Part shown: positions 1-6,009 of the stretch, in pieces
How the letters are laid out: each line of letters starts with the position of its first letter
Position numbering within the stretch: position 1 is the first letter of the stretch
DNA from: Parcubacteria group bacterium Greene0416_79
GTDB taxonomy: Bacteria; Patescibacteriota; Minisyncoccia; Phycocordibacterales; UBA10002
NCBI GenBank assembly: GCA_007375655.1
Contig: VMES01000009.1
Coordinates: 1-10,166 of the forward strand
Reading direction: 5' to 3'
DNA length: 10,166 bases
Translations under genes and position numbers: made by a program
The notes under the pieces: generated by a model
What the model was told of the DNA's origin: nothing
Databases searched by the model: none
The model's input: only the letters and a program-made list of their open reading frames with translations

Positions 1-2
1 CG

Positions 3-143
3 AGATTTTTCCTAAAGATCGTCGTTGTTCTTTTCGTAGCGGTAGCTATTTTCACCTATTATATTTGGGAACTGCGGCGCGAGGATTCCCTGTTGCCAAA
101 AAAAATGCGATATCTTGCATGGGCCCATCGGATGGAAACCTGA
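3..143 (+). CDS. Truncated membrane-anchor segment of an unknown gene (5' end outside window)
   Basis: The plus-strand frame that is open from the window edge reads FFLKIVVVLFVAVAIFTYY followed by IWELRREDSLLP, up to about position 96. This is a textbook single transmembrane signal-anchor: a basic start, about 19 hydrophobic residues, then a charged flank. After about position 100 the same frame runs antisense through the DUF4015 gene and stops at TGA 141-143, so only the first 30 or so residues look genuine. The segment meets the truncated end of the minus-strand DUF4015 gene at an A-rich run (98-105), which suggests that two broken genes were joined there. The family is not recognisable from the anchor alone. 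The hydrophobic stretch could be chance, but no competing coding signal is visible in 1-95. Confidence 0.35.
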   Translation, partial: RFFLKIVVVLFVAVAIFTYYIWELRREDSLLPKKMRYLAWAHRMET

Positions 144-819
144 TGTAGTCAAAATTGAGCTCGTCAAATCCGATGGCATAGGACTCTTTCGCAATGGCGA
201 CATGGTGATCCCACACCTCCTTGGCTCCCGGGTCAGAAAACGAAAGCCGTTTGTAATCATGCCAGGCGGAACCATCGCTTCGCTTTTTTACCGCAAGTTC
301 TGGTCGGCGTTTGGTAAGGACGGGATCTTGAAAAACGGTAATCCGCCCTATGACATAGATTCCTTTTTCGTGGAGCGTTTCAATAAACTCCTCCATGTCC
401 GACGCGCGGCAACGCGGAGAGAGAAAAGGTGTAAGGTCCTCTGCCTTCGGCTCAAACGAAAGGTAGCCGCTGTAATCTTTGATGTCAATCACGAGGGCGT
501 TTAGTTCTGTCTCCTCAATAAACGTGACGAGCTCATTCCGAAACGAGGACGTGCCGGCAACGCACGCGGTCATGTAAATCGCCTTGAGCGGCTCCGGGGT
601 AAGCAGGTGCGTAACGGCTTCTTGCTCTGGAACGGCAACCGCCGCAACGGAATCTGCCGAGAACGCGAGAGGCGACACCTGGGTCTTCTTGAACGCCAAA
701 AGGAGAAAAAGGTATAACGCAACGAAGACCACAACGGCTCCAACCACAAAGAACGGCTTCGCGCGAATAAAACCGATGTAGCCGCGGGCGCTTCGCACTA
801 ACGGCGCGCGTTTCATCAT
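52..819 (-). CDS. DUF4015 putative glycoside hydrolase, C-terminally truncated
   Basis: The 255-residue product has an N-terminal membrane anchor (about residues 23-43, FFVVGAVVVFVALYLFLLLAF), then the start of a DUF4015 (PF13200/COG1306-like) TIM-barrel domain. Family hallmarks are AIYMTACVAGT, ALVIDIKDYSGYL and FDELNFDYIRFPSDG. Members are thought to be extracytoplasmic carbohydrate-active enzymes, but the activity is not established. Family proteins normally continue well past the NFDYIRFPSDG motif. Here the likeness stops after MQDIAF, about 15 residues before the TGA at 52-54, so roughly half the barrel is missing and the enzyme is probably dead. None of the three minus frames to the left resumes the domain, so a single frameshift does not explain it. 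The start ATG at 819 overlaps the TGA of the upstream small gene (ATGA), which indicates a translationally coupled operon. The domain call is firm; the cause of truncation is open. Confidence 0.8.
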   Translation of the reverse strand: MMKRAPLVRSARGYIGFIRAKPFFVVGAVVVFVALYLFLLLAFKKTQVSPLAFSADSVAAVAVPEQEAVTHLLTPEPLKAIYMTACVAGTSSFRNELVTFIEETELNALVIDIKDYSGYLSFEPKAEDLTPFLSPRCRASDMEEFIETLHEKGIYVIGRITVFQDPVLTKRRPELAVKKRSDGSAWHDYKRLSFSDPGAKEVWDHHVAIAKESYAIGFDELNFDYIRFPSDGPMQDIAFFLATGNPRAAVPKYNR

Positions 820-1058
820 ACCGTGTCTTTATCCGCCCTATGAAGTATCTCTTTATTCTCCTCGTAGGTATCCGGGGCCGCTTCCCGACGCAACAGCGAG
901 GACACGCCGCCGGCGCGACTCAACCGAATCAAACTGCTGCAAAGCAGAACCGCTCCGGTGAGCAGAACGAGCCCCTCCTTCCATGCCGACGGGACGCCGA
1001 GAAACGGCAGAATAAGGAGCCAGACGCCGAGCCAGATGATTGTCTTTGCTGATGTCAT
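816..1058 (-). CDS. Small two-helix membrane protein, unknown function
   Basis: Starting at MTSAKTIIWLG, the product is 80 residues with two hydrophobic segments (about residues 6-21, IIWLGVWLLILPFLGV, and 28-40, GLVLLTGAVLLCS). A charged, probably cytoplasmic tail (RREAAPDTYEENKEILHRADKDTV) follows. The frame is open further upstream to 1142, but a promoter at 1101-1129 lies inside that extension, so the ATG at 1058, about 36 nt after the predicted transcription start, is the better choice. Only a weak purine stretch (GGGG) precedes it. The TGA overlaps the start of the DUF4015 gene by four bases, so the two proteins are probably made together and may act together at the membrane. I do not recognise a family. 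The composition and operon position argue that it is real. Confidence 0.7.
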   Translation of the reverse strand: MTSAKTIIWLGVWLLILPFLGVPSAWKEGLVLLTGAVLLCSSLIRLSRAGGVSSLLRREAAPDTYEENKEILHRADKDTV

Positions 1059-1100
1059 AGAGACCCCAGCCGCCGAAAACGGCGACTGGCGGGTTCCACT

Positions 1101-1129
1101 ATTATACACAGTACCTACTGTGTGGTAAA
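1101..1129 (-). promoter_or_regulatory. Sigma70-type promoter of the membrane protein/DUF4015 operon
   Basis: On the minus strand a TTTACC -35 box (1129-1124) is followed by a 17-nt spacer and a perfect TATAAT -10 box (1106-1101). The predicted start of transcription is near 1094, giving a leader of about 36 nt before the ATG at 1058. This placement rules out the longer reading of the small gene that would begin at 1142. Confidence 0.7.
1106..1123. promoter_or_regulatory. Palindromic operator candidate between -35 and -10
   Basis: ACACAGTAGGTACTGTGT (minus strand) is a perfect 8-2-8 inverted repeat. It fills exactly the spacer between the -35 and -10 boxes, the classic place for a repressor dimer to block RNA polymerase. 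No regulator can be assigned. Position and symmetry are seen directly; repression is inferred. Confidence 0.6.
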
Positions 1130-1199
1130 CTTGCTCCAGCATTTTGGCTCCCAGTTAAATCATTGACGGCACACCTAACCACGCCGTCGGAAAGGAATC

Positions 1200-1577
1200 G
1201 TGAACTGCAAAAACGAATACACCCCGAGGGCTATCCGCGAACTGCTCGACGAAACGCGTCGCAAGCAGTTTGTAGGCGGGGGCATCTGTGAACTCTTCAT
1301 CGCTGGCGAGAGGAATGGGGGGGGCGAGATTGCAGACATCTCCATCAAAGACGGAAAGGTCTGCATCATCCTCCGACCATTCCTTCAACTGGTTGGCGGT
1401 CGATGGTCCGCTTTGAGCGAGTATTCGCTCGTCGTTGAGGTTACCGAAGCATGGTGCGACGGCGGAAATCTCCTCATTGCGGAGAAGAACTCACAGACCA
1501 TGATAGCCCTGCGCCCATCACTGCGTTGCATGCTGGAGAGACGCCGGCCGCAACAATCGCAGAAAGAAGCGGCGTAG
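1200..1577 (+). CDS. Hypothetical protein, beta-rich, GTG start
   Basis: The 125-residue product begins MNCKNEYTPRAIRELLDETR, with a predicted helical N-terminus, followed by alternating strand-like stretches (CELFIAGERNGGGEIADISI, KVCIILRPFLQLVGG, EYSLVVEVTEAW) and a basic tail ending RRRPQQSQKEAA. The start is GTG at 1200 with AGGA three bases upstream. In-frame stops at 1164 and 1176 leave no earlier ATG. A GACGGC/GCCGTC inverted repeat (1165-1170 and 1183-1188) sits just before the ribosome site. The gene is divergent from the membrane-protein operon and ends at a clear terminator. I do not recognise a family. The reverse strand is also open for 77 codons (1155-1388), but it lacks a ribosome site and terminator. 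Confidence 0.6.
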   Translation: MNCKNEYTPRAIRELLDETRRKQFVGGGICELFIAGERNGGGEIADISIKDGKVCIILRPFLQLVGGRWSALSEYSLVVEVTEAWCDGGNLLIAEKNSQTMIALRPSLRCMLERRRPQQSQKEAA

Positions 1578-1582
1578 CAAAT

Positions 1583-1616
1583 CCCCGCCGCCTTCATAAG
1601 CGGTGGGGACCTTTTT
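1583..1616 (+). terminator. Rho-independent terminator
   Basis: CCCCGCCGC (1583-1591) pairs with GCGGTGGGG (1600-1608) to give nine base pairs including one G-U, with an 8-nt loop. TTTTT at 1612-1616 follows. It lies a few bases after the stop of the hypothetical gene and separates it from the dehydratase gene. Confidence 0.75.
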
Positions 1617-1677
1617 GCCCACTCACAGCCACACCGGCTCTGCCCTCACCTTCCCGCAATTCAACAAACGAAACTCT

Positions 1678-1953
1678 ATGACTATGCTAGCGAAAAAACA
1701 CTGCATCTCCTGCGAAGGAGGCATGCCTCATCTCATGGCAGATGAAATAGCGGATTTGCATAAGGAGGTTCCGGAATGGGAGATCGTGGATTATCACCAC
1801 CTCAAACGGCGCGCCGAGAGCGAAGGCCACCATCCTGATATTCGCTTCGGTTGGGGCTACGCCGAAATCATCTCTTTCACCCACGCCATCGGCGGGCTCT
1901 CGGAGAACGACTTCATCCTCACCGCCAAGATTGACGCGCTTTTTAAAAGATGA
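1678..1953 (+). CDS. Pterin-4a-carbinolamine dehydratase with internal deletion
   Basis: The 91-residue product begins MTMLAKKHCISCEGGMPHL and has the family's N-terminal CxxCEGG-P pattern, the EVPEWEIVDYHHLKRR strand region, and the C-terminal active-site block ESEGHHPDI followed by THAIGGLSENDFILTAKID. The HHPD histidines and the H-x8-D pair are present. Intact members carry about 25 more residues (a strand and the first half of the long helix, usually like FxFxxFxxAxxFVxxV) between the LKRR and AESEGHHPD segments; here they are directly joined in frame. The missing piece packs against the active site in the DCoH fold, so folding is doubtful. The normal role is dehydration of 4a-hydroxytetrahydropterin, or a moonlighting role where no pterin hydroxylase exists. 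No strong ribosome site is visible. The family call is firm; the functional state is doubtful. Confidence 0.85.
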   Translation: MTMLAKKHCISCEGGMPHLMADEIADLHKEVPEWEIVDYHHLKRRAESEGHHPDIRFGWGYAEIISFTHAIGGLSENDFILTAKIDALFKR

Positions 1954-1961
1954 GTGCTTCC

Positions 1962-1991
1962 TATTCTCAAATTCTTGAGAATTCCAGAATA
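1962..1991. repeat. 30-bp palindromic motif, copy A
   Basis: The layout is TATTCT-N4-TTCTTGAGAA-N4-AGAATA, relative to the other copies in opposite orientation. It lies in the 50-bp gap between the convergent ends of the dehydratase gene and rsmI. Confidence 0.8.
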
Positions 1992-1997
1992 GATTTC

Positions 1998-2038
1998 ATC
2001 CGCGTTTATCTGCGTATGTATCTGCGTTCATCTGCGAC
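1998..2038. repeat. Degenerate short tandem repeat at rsmI 3' end
   Basis: Four successive units (ATCCGCGTTT, ATCTGCGTATGT, ATCTGCGTTC, ATCTGCGAC) with a period of 9-12 bp run through the last codons of rsmI and past its stop. They encode the odd tail ADERRYIRR after the family's usual ending GEFVVIV. This is a low-complexity repeat that has extended the protein. Confidence 0.65.
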
Positions 2039-2815
2039 TATGACAACGAACTCCCCCCTTACCTTCTCCGGATTATTCTTGAAGAACTCCAAAAGCTCGG
2101 CAGGGTTACCGCTTACAACTTCCTCATGAATCTTGGTCAGCTCGCGGCAGATAATGATTCTTCTCGAACGGAAAGGCTCAACCTTTCCATCTGCCAAAAA
2201 GGTTGAGCCTTTCTGGGAAGAGTCAAGATGCTTCTCAAGTGACTCTAGTGTCTTCACTATCCGATGCGGGGATTCGTAAAAAATCATAGTGCGTTCGGAG
2301 GCTGCAATCTCCCTAAACAGCGTCTCCCTTCCCTTCTTGTGCGGCAGAAATCCCAAGAAGACAAAGTCATGCACCGGCACGCCCGCGATTGAAAGCGCCG
2401 CCGTAAGCGCCGATGGCCCCGGCACCGTTACGACAGTTGGAAGGTTTTTAAGTTTCGCTCGCTCCGCTCGCTGTAAGTCAGTAGGTCTTCCCGCATAACT
2501 TCTAAACTTCTCAACTAACAAACTGACCAACTTAGCACCGGGGTCAGAAATACCTGGCATCCCCGCGTCAGTCACCAACGCCACATCTCTCCCTCCCTCA
2601 AGCCACCCAACAACTTTCTCCGCCGTGATTCCACTCCGTTGTTCGTTGTAGGTGGTCAGTTGCTTGTGAGCGATTGCGTATCTCTCGAGCAACCGCTTTG
2701 TCACTCTTGTATCCTCGCACAAAATCACATCCACCTCTTTGAGCACTCGCAACGCCCTGAGCGTCACGTCTTCAAGATTCCCTATCGGCGTTCCAACAAT
2801 AAACAGTACCCCCAT
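2006..2815 (-). CDS. rsmI: 16S rRNA (cytidine1402-2'-O)-methyltransferase RsmI, with repeat insertions
   Basis: RsmI methylates the 2'-OH of C1402 in the decoding centre of 16S rRNA using S-adenosylmethionine. The 269-residue product starts at MGVLFIVGTPIGNLEDVTLR, the canonical N-terminus, so the ATG at 2815 is preferred to the one at 2848. Family motifs follow: ILCEDTR (32-37), VALVTDAGMPGISDPG (78-93), TVPGPSALTAAL (130-141), FLGFLP (153-158), MIFYESPHR (177-185) and ICRELTKIHEE (222-232). Two stretches do not belong to the family: about residues 104-126 (including TDLQRAERAKLKN) and about 198-217 (SSQKGSTFLADGKVEPF), the second coded by a 16-bp inverted repeat. With the ADERRYIRR tail they add roughly 50 residues to a core near 220. 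All are in frame and lie at surface-loop positions, so the enzyme may still work. Confidence 0.93.
   Translation of the reverse strand: MGVLFIVGTPIGNLEDVTLRALRVLKEVDVILCEDTRVTKRLLERYAIAHKQLTTYNEQRSGITAEKVVGWLEGGRDVALVTDAGMPGISDPGAKLVSLLVEKFRSYAGRPTDLQRAERAKLKNLPTVVTVPGPSALTAALSIAGVPVHDFVFLGFLPHKKGRETLFREIAASERTMIFYESPHRIVKTLESLEKHLDSSQKGSTFLADGKVEPFRSRRIIICRELTKIHEEVVSGNPAELLEFFKNNPEKVRGEFVVIVADERRYIRR
2171..2213. repeat. Inverted repeat inserted in frame in rsmI
   Basis: GAAAGGCTCAACCTTT (2171-2186) is matched by AAAGGTTGAGCCTTTC (2198-2213), 16 perfect base pairs around an 11-nt loop. It encodes a segment with no counterpart in the RsmI family. The core CAACCTTT/AAAGGTTG resembles the palindromes in murD at 8505-8564, which suggests one repeat family. 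Confidence 0.8.
2438..2506. repeat. Second foreign insert in rsmI
   Basis: This stretch codes for about 23 extra residues between VSLLVEKF and PTVVTVPGPSA. It contains the partly self-repeating CGCTCGCTCCGCTCGCT (2456-2472). Its borders are estimated from where family similarity stops and restarts. Confidence 0.5.
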
Positions 2816-2831
2816 ATTATTTTTGATGCTA

Positions 2832-2861
2832 TATTCTAATGTTCTCAAGAATAACAGAATA
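2832..2861. repeat. 30-bp palindromic motif, copy B (upstream of rsmI)
   Basis: TATTCT-N4-TTCTCAAGAA-N4-AGAATA, 17 bp upstream of the rsmI start. On the minus strand its last arm supplies a TAGAAT -10-like box, with ATTCTG 16 nt further upstream and the inner palindrome between them, as an operator would be. Confidence 0.75.
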
Positions 2862-2919
2862 TCAGACCCAATGAATTAAAAACCGGACAGATTTTTCACG
2901 CAACTTTTTCACACAACGA

Positions 2920-3201
2920 CTATTCTAATGTTCTCAAGAACTTCAGAATATACTCGGCGCGGTCAGTTAGTTTGTGACGAACAGACACGCTGTCAGACCG
3001 CTTCAATACAAGACCAGCAATCGCCAGTCGCCTAATATGGTCAGCGGCTGTTTTATAGTTAATATGAAGCATGTCGGATATCTCTTCCACGGAAAGTTCC
3101 GGCGATTTTTTAAGCAACTCAAGAATCTGAATCCGCCGATGATTAGAAAAACCGCGCACCATTCGTTCTAATTCTTTGAATGTTTTTACACTCATAGTCA
3201 T
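2920..3201 (-). CDS. ArsR-like winged helix-turn-helix transcriptional regulator
   Basis: The 93-residue protein is almost entirely a winged-helix domain. MVRGFSNHRRIQILELLKKS is the typical ArsR-fold entry helix, SVEEISDMLHINYKTAADHIRRLAIAGLV is the helix-turn-helix with its recognition helix, and LKRSDSVSVRHKLTDRAEYILKFLRTLE forms the wing and a final helix. No metal-binding cysteines are present, so it is not a classic arsenic sensor. Start ATGs lie at 3201 and 3195. A TAGAAT box seven bases upstream of the first would give an almost leaderless message. Copies of a 30-bp palindrome lie directly upstream (3208-3237) and across its last codons (2921-2950), so it may bind them and control itself and rsmI. 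The fold is sure; the target is inferred. Confidence 0.85.
   Translation of the reverse strand: MTMSVKTFKELERMVRGFSNHRRIQILELLKKSPELSVEEISDMLHINYKTAADHIRRLAIAGLVLKRSDSVSVRHKLTDRAEYILKFLRTLE
2921..2950. repeat. 30-bp palindromic motif, copy C (regulator 3' end)
   Basis: TATTCT-N4-TTCTCAAGAA-N4-AGAATA. It overlaps the last ten codons and part of the stop of the ArsR-like gene, coding for YILKFLRTLE. Confidence 0.8.
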
Positions 3202-3207
3202 AGGCTA

Positions 3208-3237
3208 TATTCTAATGTTCTCAAGAATATCAGAATA
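3208..3237. repeat. 30-bp palindromic motif, copy D (regulator promoter)
   Basis: TATTCT-N4-TTCTCAAGAA-N4-AGAATA, immediately upstream of the ArsR-like gene. On the minus strand the arm nearest the gene reads TAGAATA, a plausible -10 box seven bases before the ATG, so a bound protein would cover the promoter. Confidence 0.8.
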
Positions 3238-3298
3238 TACACCGTAAAACAAACTGGCAGATAGAACGATGTCGAAAAGCAAAAAGGTAAGTGGGGAC

Positions 3299-4060
3299 TT
3301 ATTTTCTTATGAAGGAAATGATGTGGCGCATCGCCTCCGCAAAATGGCGGCGGCCGTGGAATGAATGGTCCGCTCCTTTTATGAGGACAAATCTTTTCGG
3401 TCGGTTCGCCATTCTGTAGAGCGCGTACGCTTCCTGTTCATAGGGGATCGCATCTTTTTCTCCGTGAATAACAAGGAGCGGCCTTTTAAACTTCTGTATG
3501 GCGCGCGGAATATCAAGAAGAAAAAACTCGTCATAAAATCGCCTCAGCAATCTTTTCCCATCCACCCATTCGCCCCTCCGGCGGTACACCATGTATCCTT
3601 TCTCCCAAAAATCCTTCACCTGCCCGTCTGTAAAATCATACCGAACCGCGCCTTTCAAATCCGCCACCGCTCCAGTCAAGATGAGCTTGTGTAGCCGCCG
3701 GTCGCGGTGCGCGTAAAGCGCTGCGTCAATCGCTCCGGTAGAATGGCCGTACAACACCAATTTTTTAAACGAAAAACGACTACTGACAAAATCAATGGCG
3801 GATTTAATATCCTCAACTTCCCGACTCATCAGTTTCTCTTCAAACTTCCCTGCGGAATCCGGACTGTGGCTAAAGTCAAACCGGAATACCAAAAATCCGG
3901 CGCGCGGAAGCGCGCGGCCAACTCTCTGCGATGTGCTCCCGCGGCTGTTGCTCGGAAAACCGTGGCAAAACACCACCGCGGTATCGTACGTTCTCGGCAC
4001 ATGCGCGTATCCTTTGAGCAAAAGACCGCGCGCGTTTTTGAAAAAAACGGTTTGAACCAT
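3299..4060 (-). CDS. Alpha/beta hydrolase (serine aminopeptidase S33-like)
   Basis: Read from MVQTVFFKNARGLLLKGYAH the product has 253 residues. It shows the fold's order: AVVFCHGFPSNSRGS (HGF oxyanion region), the nucleophile elbow LYGHSTGAID (Ser about 107), the acid in LLVIHGEKDAIP (Asp about 203) and the histidine in IKGADHSFHGRRH (about 232). The triad is complete. This is a cytoplasmic esterase/peptidase-type protein of the kind annotated as hydrolase of the alpha/beta superfamily; the substrate cannot be told. ATGs also exist at 4069 and 4114. The one at 4060 fits the usual N-terminus, while 4114 would put 18 atypical residues in front and lies next to a hairpin. It is downstream of murC in the same direction. 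Confidence 0.88.
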   Translation of the reverse strand: MVQTVFFKNARGLLLKGYAHVPRTYDTAVVFCHGFPSNSRGSTSQRVGRALPRAGFLVFRFDFSHSPDSAGKFEEKLMSREVEDIKSAIDFVSSRFSFKKLVLYGHSTGAIDAALYAHRDRRLHKLILTGAVADLKGAVRYDFTDGQVKDFWEKGYMVYRRRGEWVDGKRLLRRFYDEFFLLDIPRAIQKFKRPLLVIHGEKDAIPYEQEAYALYRMANRPKRFVLIKGADHSFHGRRHFAEAMRHIISFIRK

Positions 4061-4117
4061 ATAAGTCATACAAATTTTAAGAACAATACCGTATGGCGTC
4101 TTATTCGTAGCCATTCG

Positions 4118-4194
4118 CCCGCCCGTACCGAACAGTATGTTCGGGCGGGTATCATTAGAATTATTCGCCCCAGTAGTAGAGCGGGGCTCACTAC
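4118..4194. repeat. Two REP-like hairpins between murC and the hydrolase gene
   Basis: The first hairpin pairs CCCGCC (4118-4123) with GGCGGG (4144-4149) and CGAAC (4129-4133) with GTTCG (4139-4143), around a 5-nt loop with a bulge. The second pairs GTAGTAGAGC (4173-4182) with GCTCACTAC (4186-4194), with one bulged base and a GGG loop. Neither is followed by a T-run on either strand, so they are not standard terminators. They may be repeated extragenic palindromes or mRNA processing/stability structures. Confidence 0.55.
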
Positions 4195-4215
4195 GGAGTA
4201 AATATATTGGTATGT

Positions 4216-5520
4216 TTACCTAATCATATCCGCCACTTTATAAATATCTCCGGCGCCGATGGTAATAATGACATCACCCGCCCCGCTGTGCGCGCGCAGA
4301 TACTTAGCAATCGCCTCAAACGAATTCATACACCGGACTTTTTTACCGCGCTCGCGTTTCCCTATTGCCTCCGCAAGCATCTTTGATGAAACAGAAGCGT
4401 CAAACGGTTCGCGCGCGGGAAAGATCGGCGAGACAATGATCTCATCCGCGTTCCCGAATGCTTTCGCAAATCCGTTAAAGAGGGTCTTGGTGCGGCTGTA
4501 AAGATGCGGCTGGAAAACCGCCACGATTCTTTTCCCCGCGAAGAATTCTTTTGCTCCCAGAAGCAGCGCCTCAACTTTCCGCGGATTATGCGCGTAATCG
4601 TCATACAGAAGCGCGCCGCTTTGGAGTACGCCTTTCTGCTCAAATCGCCGCCATACCCCGTCAAAATCCGCAAGAAAAGCGGTTGCCTTTGCGGAAGAGA
4701 CGCCCAATGCCGCGGCGGCGGCAAGCGCGGCTCTGGCATTATGCAGATTGTGAAGACCCGGCAATTGGAGCGCAATCGGCTTGGCAAAAGATTGGTAATC
4801 AAGCGCTCTCCTGCCGGCTTCTTTCACTACCCTTGCCGCGCGCGGGTCGGAAAAATCCGTAATAATCGCGCCACTCAAAGGCAAGCGTTTTGCCAACTCT
4901 GAAAAAGCCGAGCAGATATCGTCAATGTCCCGATAGTAATCAAGGTGGTCTTCGTCAATGTTAGTAATCACCAACAGGTTCGGCGACAGCGTCAGAAAAT
5001 TCCGCTGGTACTCGTCTGCCTCAACCACAAAATAGTCGCGCTCCCCTCGGATGAAGTTCGTCTGCGCGCCGGTTTTCGGATGGCGCATCAAACTACCAAT
5101 AATAACTGACGGCGAAAGTCCCGCATCAATCAAAATCTTCGCGAGCATTGCGGTTGTGGTGGTCTTACCGTGCGTTCCGGAAACCGCAATGGTAAATTTG
5201 CCGCGAGAAATTTCTCCTAACGCTTCAGCGTAAGACAGCAAAGGGATCTTTAATTTCTTTAGTGCGTTAAAATGTTTCGGGTCAGCGACTTGAATCGCCA
5301 CCGAGTAAATAATCAGGTCGACATTTTTCGGGACCACGGAGAGCGTCTGCCCGATGGAGATTTCCGCTCCTTCTTTCCGAAGCGCCTCCACAATTTCCGA
5401 ATCCGCGAGATCAGAACCGCTGACTTTCTTGCCGTCAACAAGAAACATCCGCGCAATCGCGGACATCCCAATCCCGCCGATGCCGATGAAATGGACGGAT
5501 TCTATTTTTGAGAAAGCCAT
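4216..5520 (-). CDS. murC: UDP-N-acetylmuramate--L-alanine ligase (MurC)
   Basis: MurC adds L-alanine to UDP-MurNAc with ATP, the first amino acid of the peptidoglycan stem peptide. The 434-residue product starts MAFSKIESVHFIGIGGIGMSAIA, with the GxGGxGM nucleotide loop at 13-19. The ATP loop VSGTHGKTTTT (113-123), the VVEADEYQRNFL acid motif (165-176), VITNIDEDHLDYY and the C-terminal LLYDDYAHNP follow in order. The start ATG at 5520 matches the family; the open frame upstream to 5721 lies antisense to mazF. The gene begins 7 nt after the mazF stop, so they probably share a transcript. Apart from the nearby remnant of a diverged murC 5' end, nothing in the gene is damaged. Confidence 0.96.
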   Translation of the reverse strand: MAFSKIESVHFIGIGGIGMSAIARMFLVDGKKVSGSDLADSEIVEALRKEGAEISIGQTLSVVPKNVDLIIYSVAIQVADPKHFNALKKLKIPLLSYAEALGEISRGKFTIAVSGTHGKTTTTAMLAKILIDAGLSPSVIIGSLMRHPKTGAQTNFIRGERDYFVVEADEYQRNFLTLSPNLLVITNIDEDHLDYYRDIDDICSAFSELAKRLPLSGAIITDFSDPRAARVVKEAGRRALDYQSFAKPIALQLPGLHNLHNARAALAAAAALGVSSAKATAFLADFDGVWRRFEQKGVLQSGALLYDDYAHNPRKVEALLLGAKEFFAGKRIVAVFQPHLYSRTKTLFNGFAKAFGNADEIIVSPIFPAREPFDASVSSKMLAEAIGKRERGKKVRCMNSFEAIAKYLRAHSGAGDVIITIGAGDIYKVADMIR

Positions 5521-5527
5521 AGACAAT

Positions 5528-5919
5528 TTAGAGTGAAAAGAATTTCTTAATTTCCAATTTGACTTGTCGTAACCGTTTATCAGAAATCCTGCTTTTGCGC
5601 GCAAGGATTCGCCTCTGCGAGATAATTCGCATTTGATGTACGCAGAGAGAAATCTGCTTTTCGTGAAACTCAAACGGAATGTAGCCAACGACCCCTTTGA
5701 GCTTTGTTGAAAGTGGAACAACTAACGCAAGTACCGAACCAACCACATGCACCACGAGCATCGGCCGGGTAAATGATTCTCCTTTGCCGTCCATTTCACT
5801 GCCGACATTCACTCCGCATGATACCCAGCGGACTTCTCCGGCACGAATGCTTACCTTTCGTTCATCCGCGTGAATCGCTTTTTGACACTATTCCACTTGT
5901 CAAAATCTTTGAAATACAT
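5528..5919 (-). pseudogene. MazF/PemK-type mRNA interferase gene with a 1-nt frameshift
   Basis: From the ATG at 5919, preceded by AGGA, the frame reads MYFKDFDKWNSVKK. It then continues as the MazF family only after a -1 shift at the A5 run (5879-5883): AIHADERKVSIRAGEVRW, VSCGVNVGSEMDGKGESFTRP, then MLVVHVVGSVLALVVPLSTK and a C-terminus ending LEIKKFFSL. The GEVRW strand, the arginine of TRP and the threonine of PLST (MazF catalytic positions) are present. One more A would give an unbroken protein of about 130 residues, normal for the family. As it stands, translation from ATG fails. The only later start, GTG at 5812, would drop the first strand. So the toxin is probably inactivated, unless frameshifting or a sequencing error is involved. 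No antitoxin gene is adjacent. It is placed between a murC 5' remnant and murC. Confidence 0.85.
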
Positions 5920-5936
5920 GGGTTCCTATACATTTA

Positions 5937-5972
5937 CAGACCTCCGAAGAGGCCTGTTGACGCCTTACGGCG
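5937..5972 (-). promoter_or_regulatory. Two tetraloop hairpins in the mazF leader
   Basis: On the minus strand the leader holds CGCC-GTAA-GGCG (5972-5961) with a GNRA-type loop. Next comes CAGGCCTC-TTCG-GAGGTCTG (5956-5937), eight pairs including one G-U with a UUCG loop. They lie between the promoter and the ribosome site AGGAA of mazF. No T-run follows, so they are not terminators. They may stabilise the message or tune translation. Confidence 0.6.
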
Positions 5973-5983
5973 ATGGTAGAGGT

Positions 5984-6009
5984 AGTATAGCATAGAAATC
6001 AGATGTCAA
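5984..6009 (-). promoter_or_regulatory. Promoter of the mazF-murC transcript
   Basis: A consensus TTGACA (6009-6004) and an extended -10 TGCTATACT (TATACT at 5989-5984) are separated by 14 nt. That is short, but helped by the TG extension. The TGA within the -35 box is also the stop codon of the murC remnant upstream. Confidence 0.55.

Noticed and set aside
1155-1388. 77-codon minus-strand open frame opposite the 1200-1577 gene
   Set aside because: No ribosome site, promoter or terminator on that strand, while the plus-strand gene has a ribosome site, sensible composition and a terminator.
4118-4194. Terminator between murC and the hydrolase gene
   Set aside because: Hairpins are present, but neither strand has a following T-run.
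5521-5721. N-terminal extension of MurC upstream of MAFSKIESVHF
   Set aside because: It lies antisense-like in another frame of mazF, lacks family similarity, and the ATG at 5520 matches the normal MurC start.
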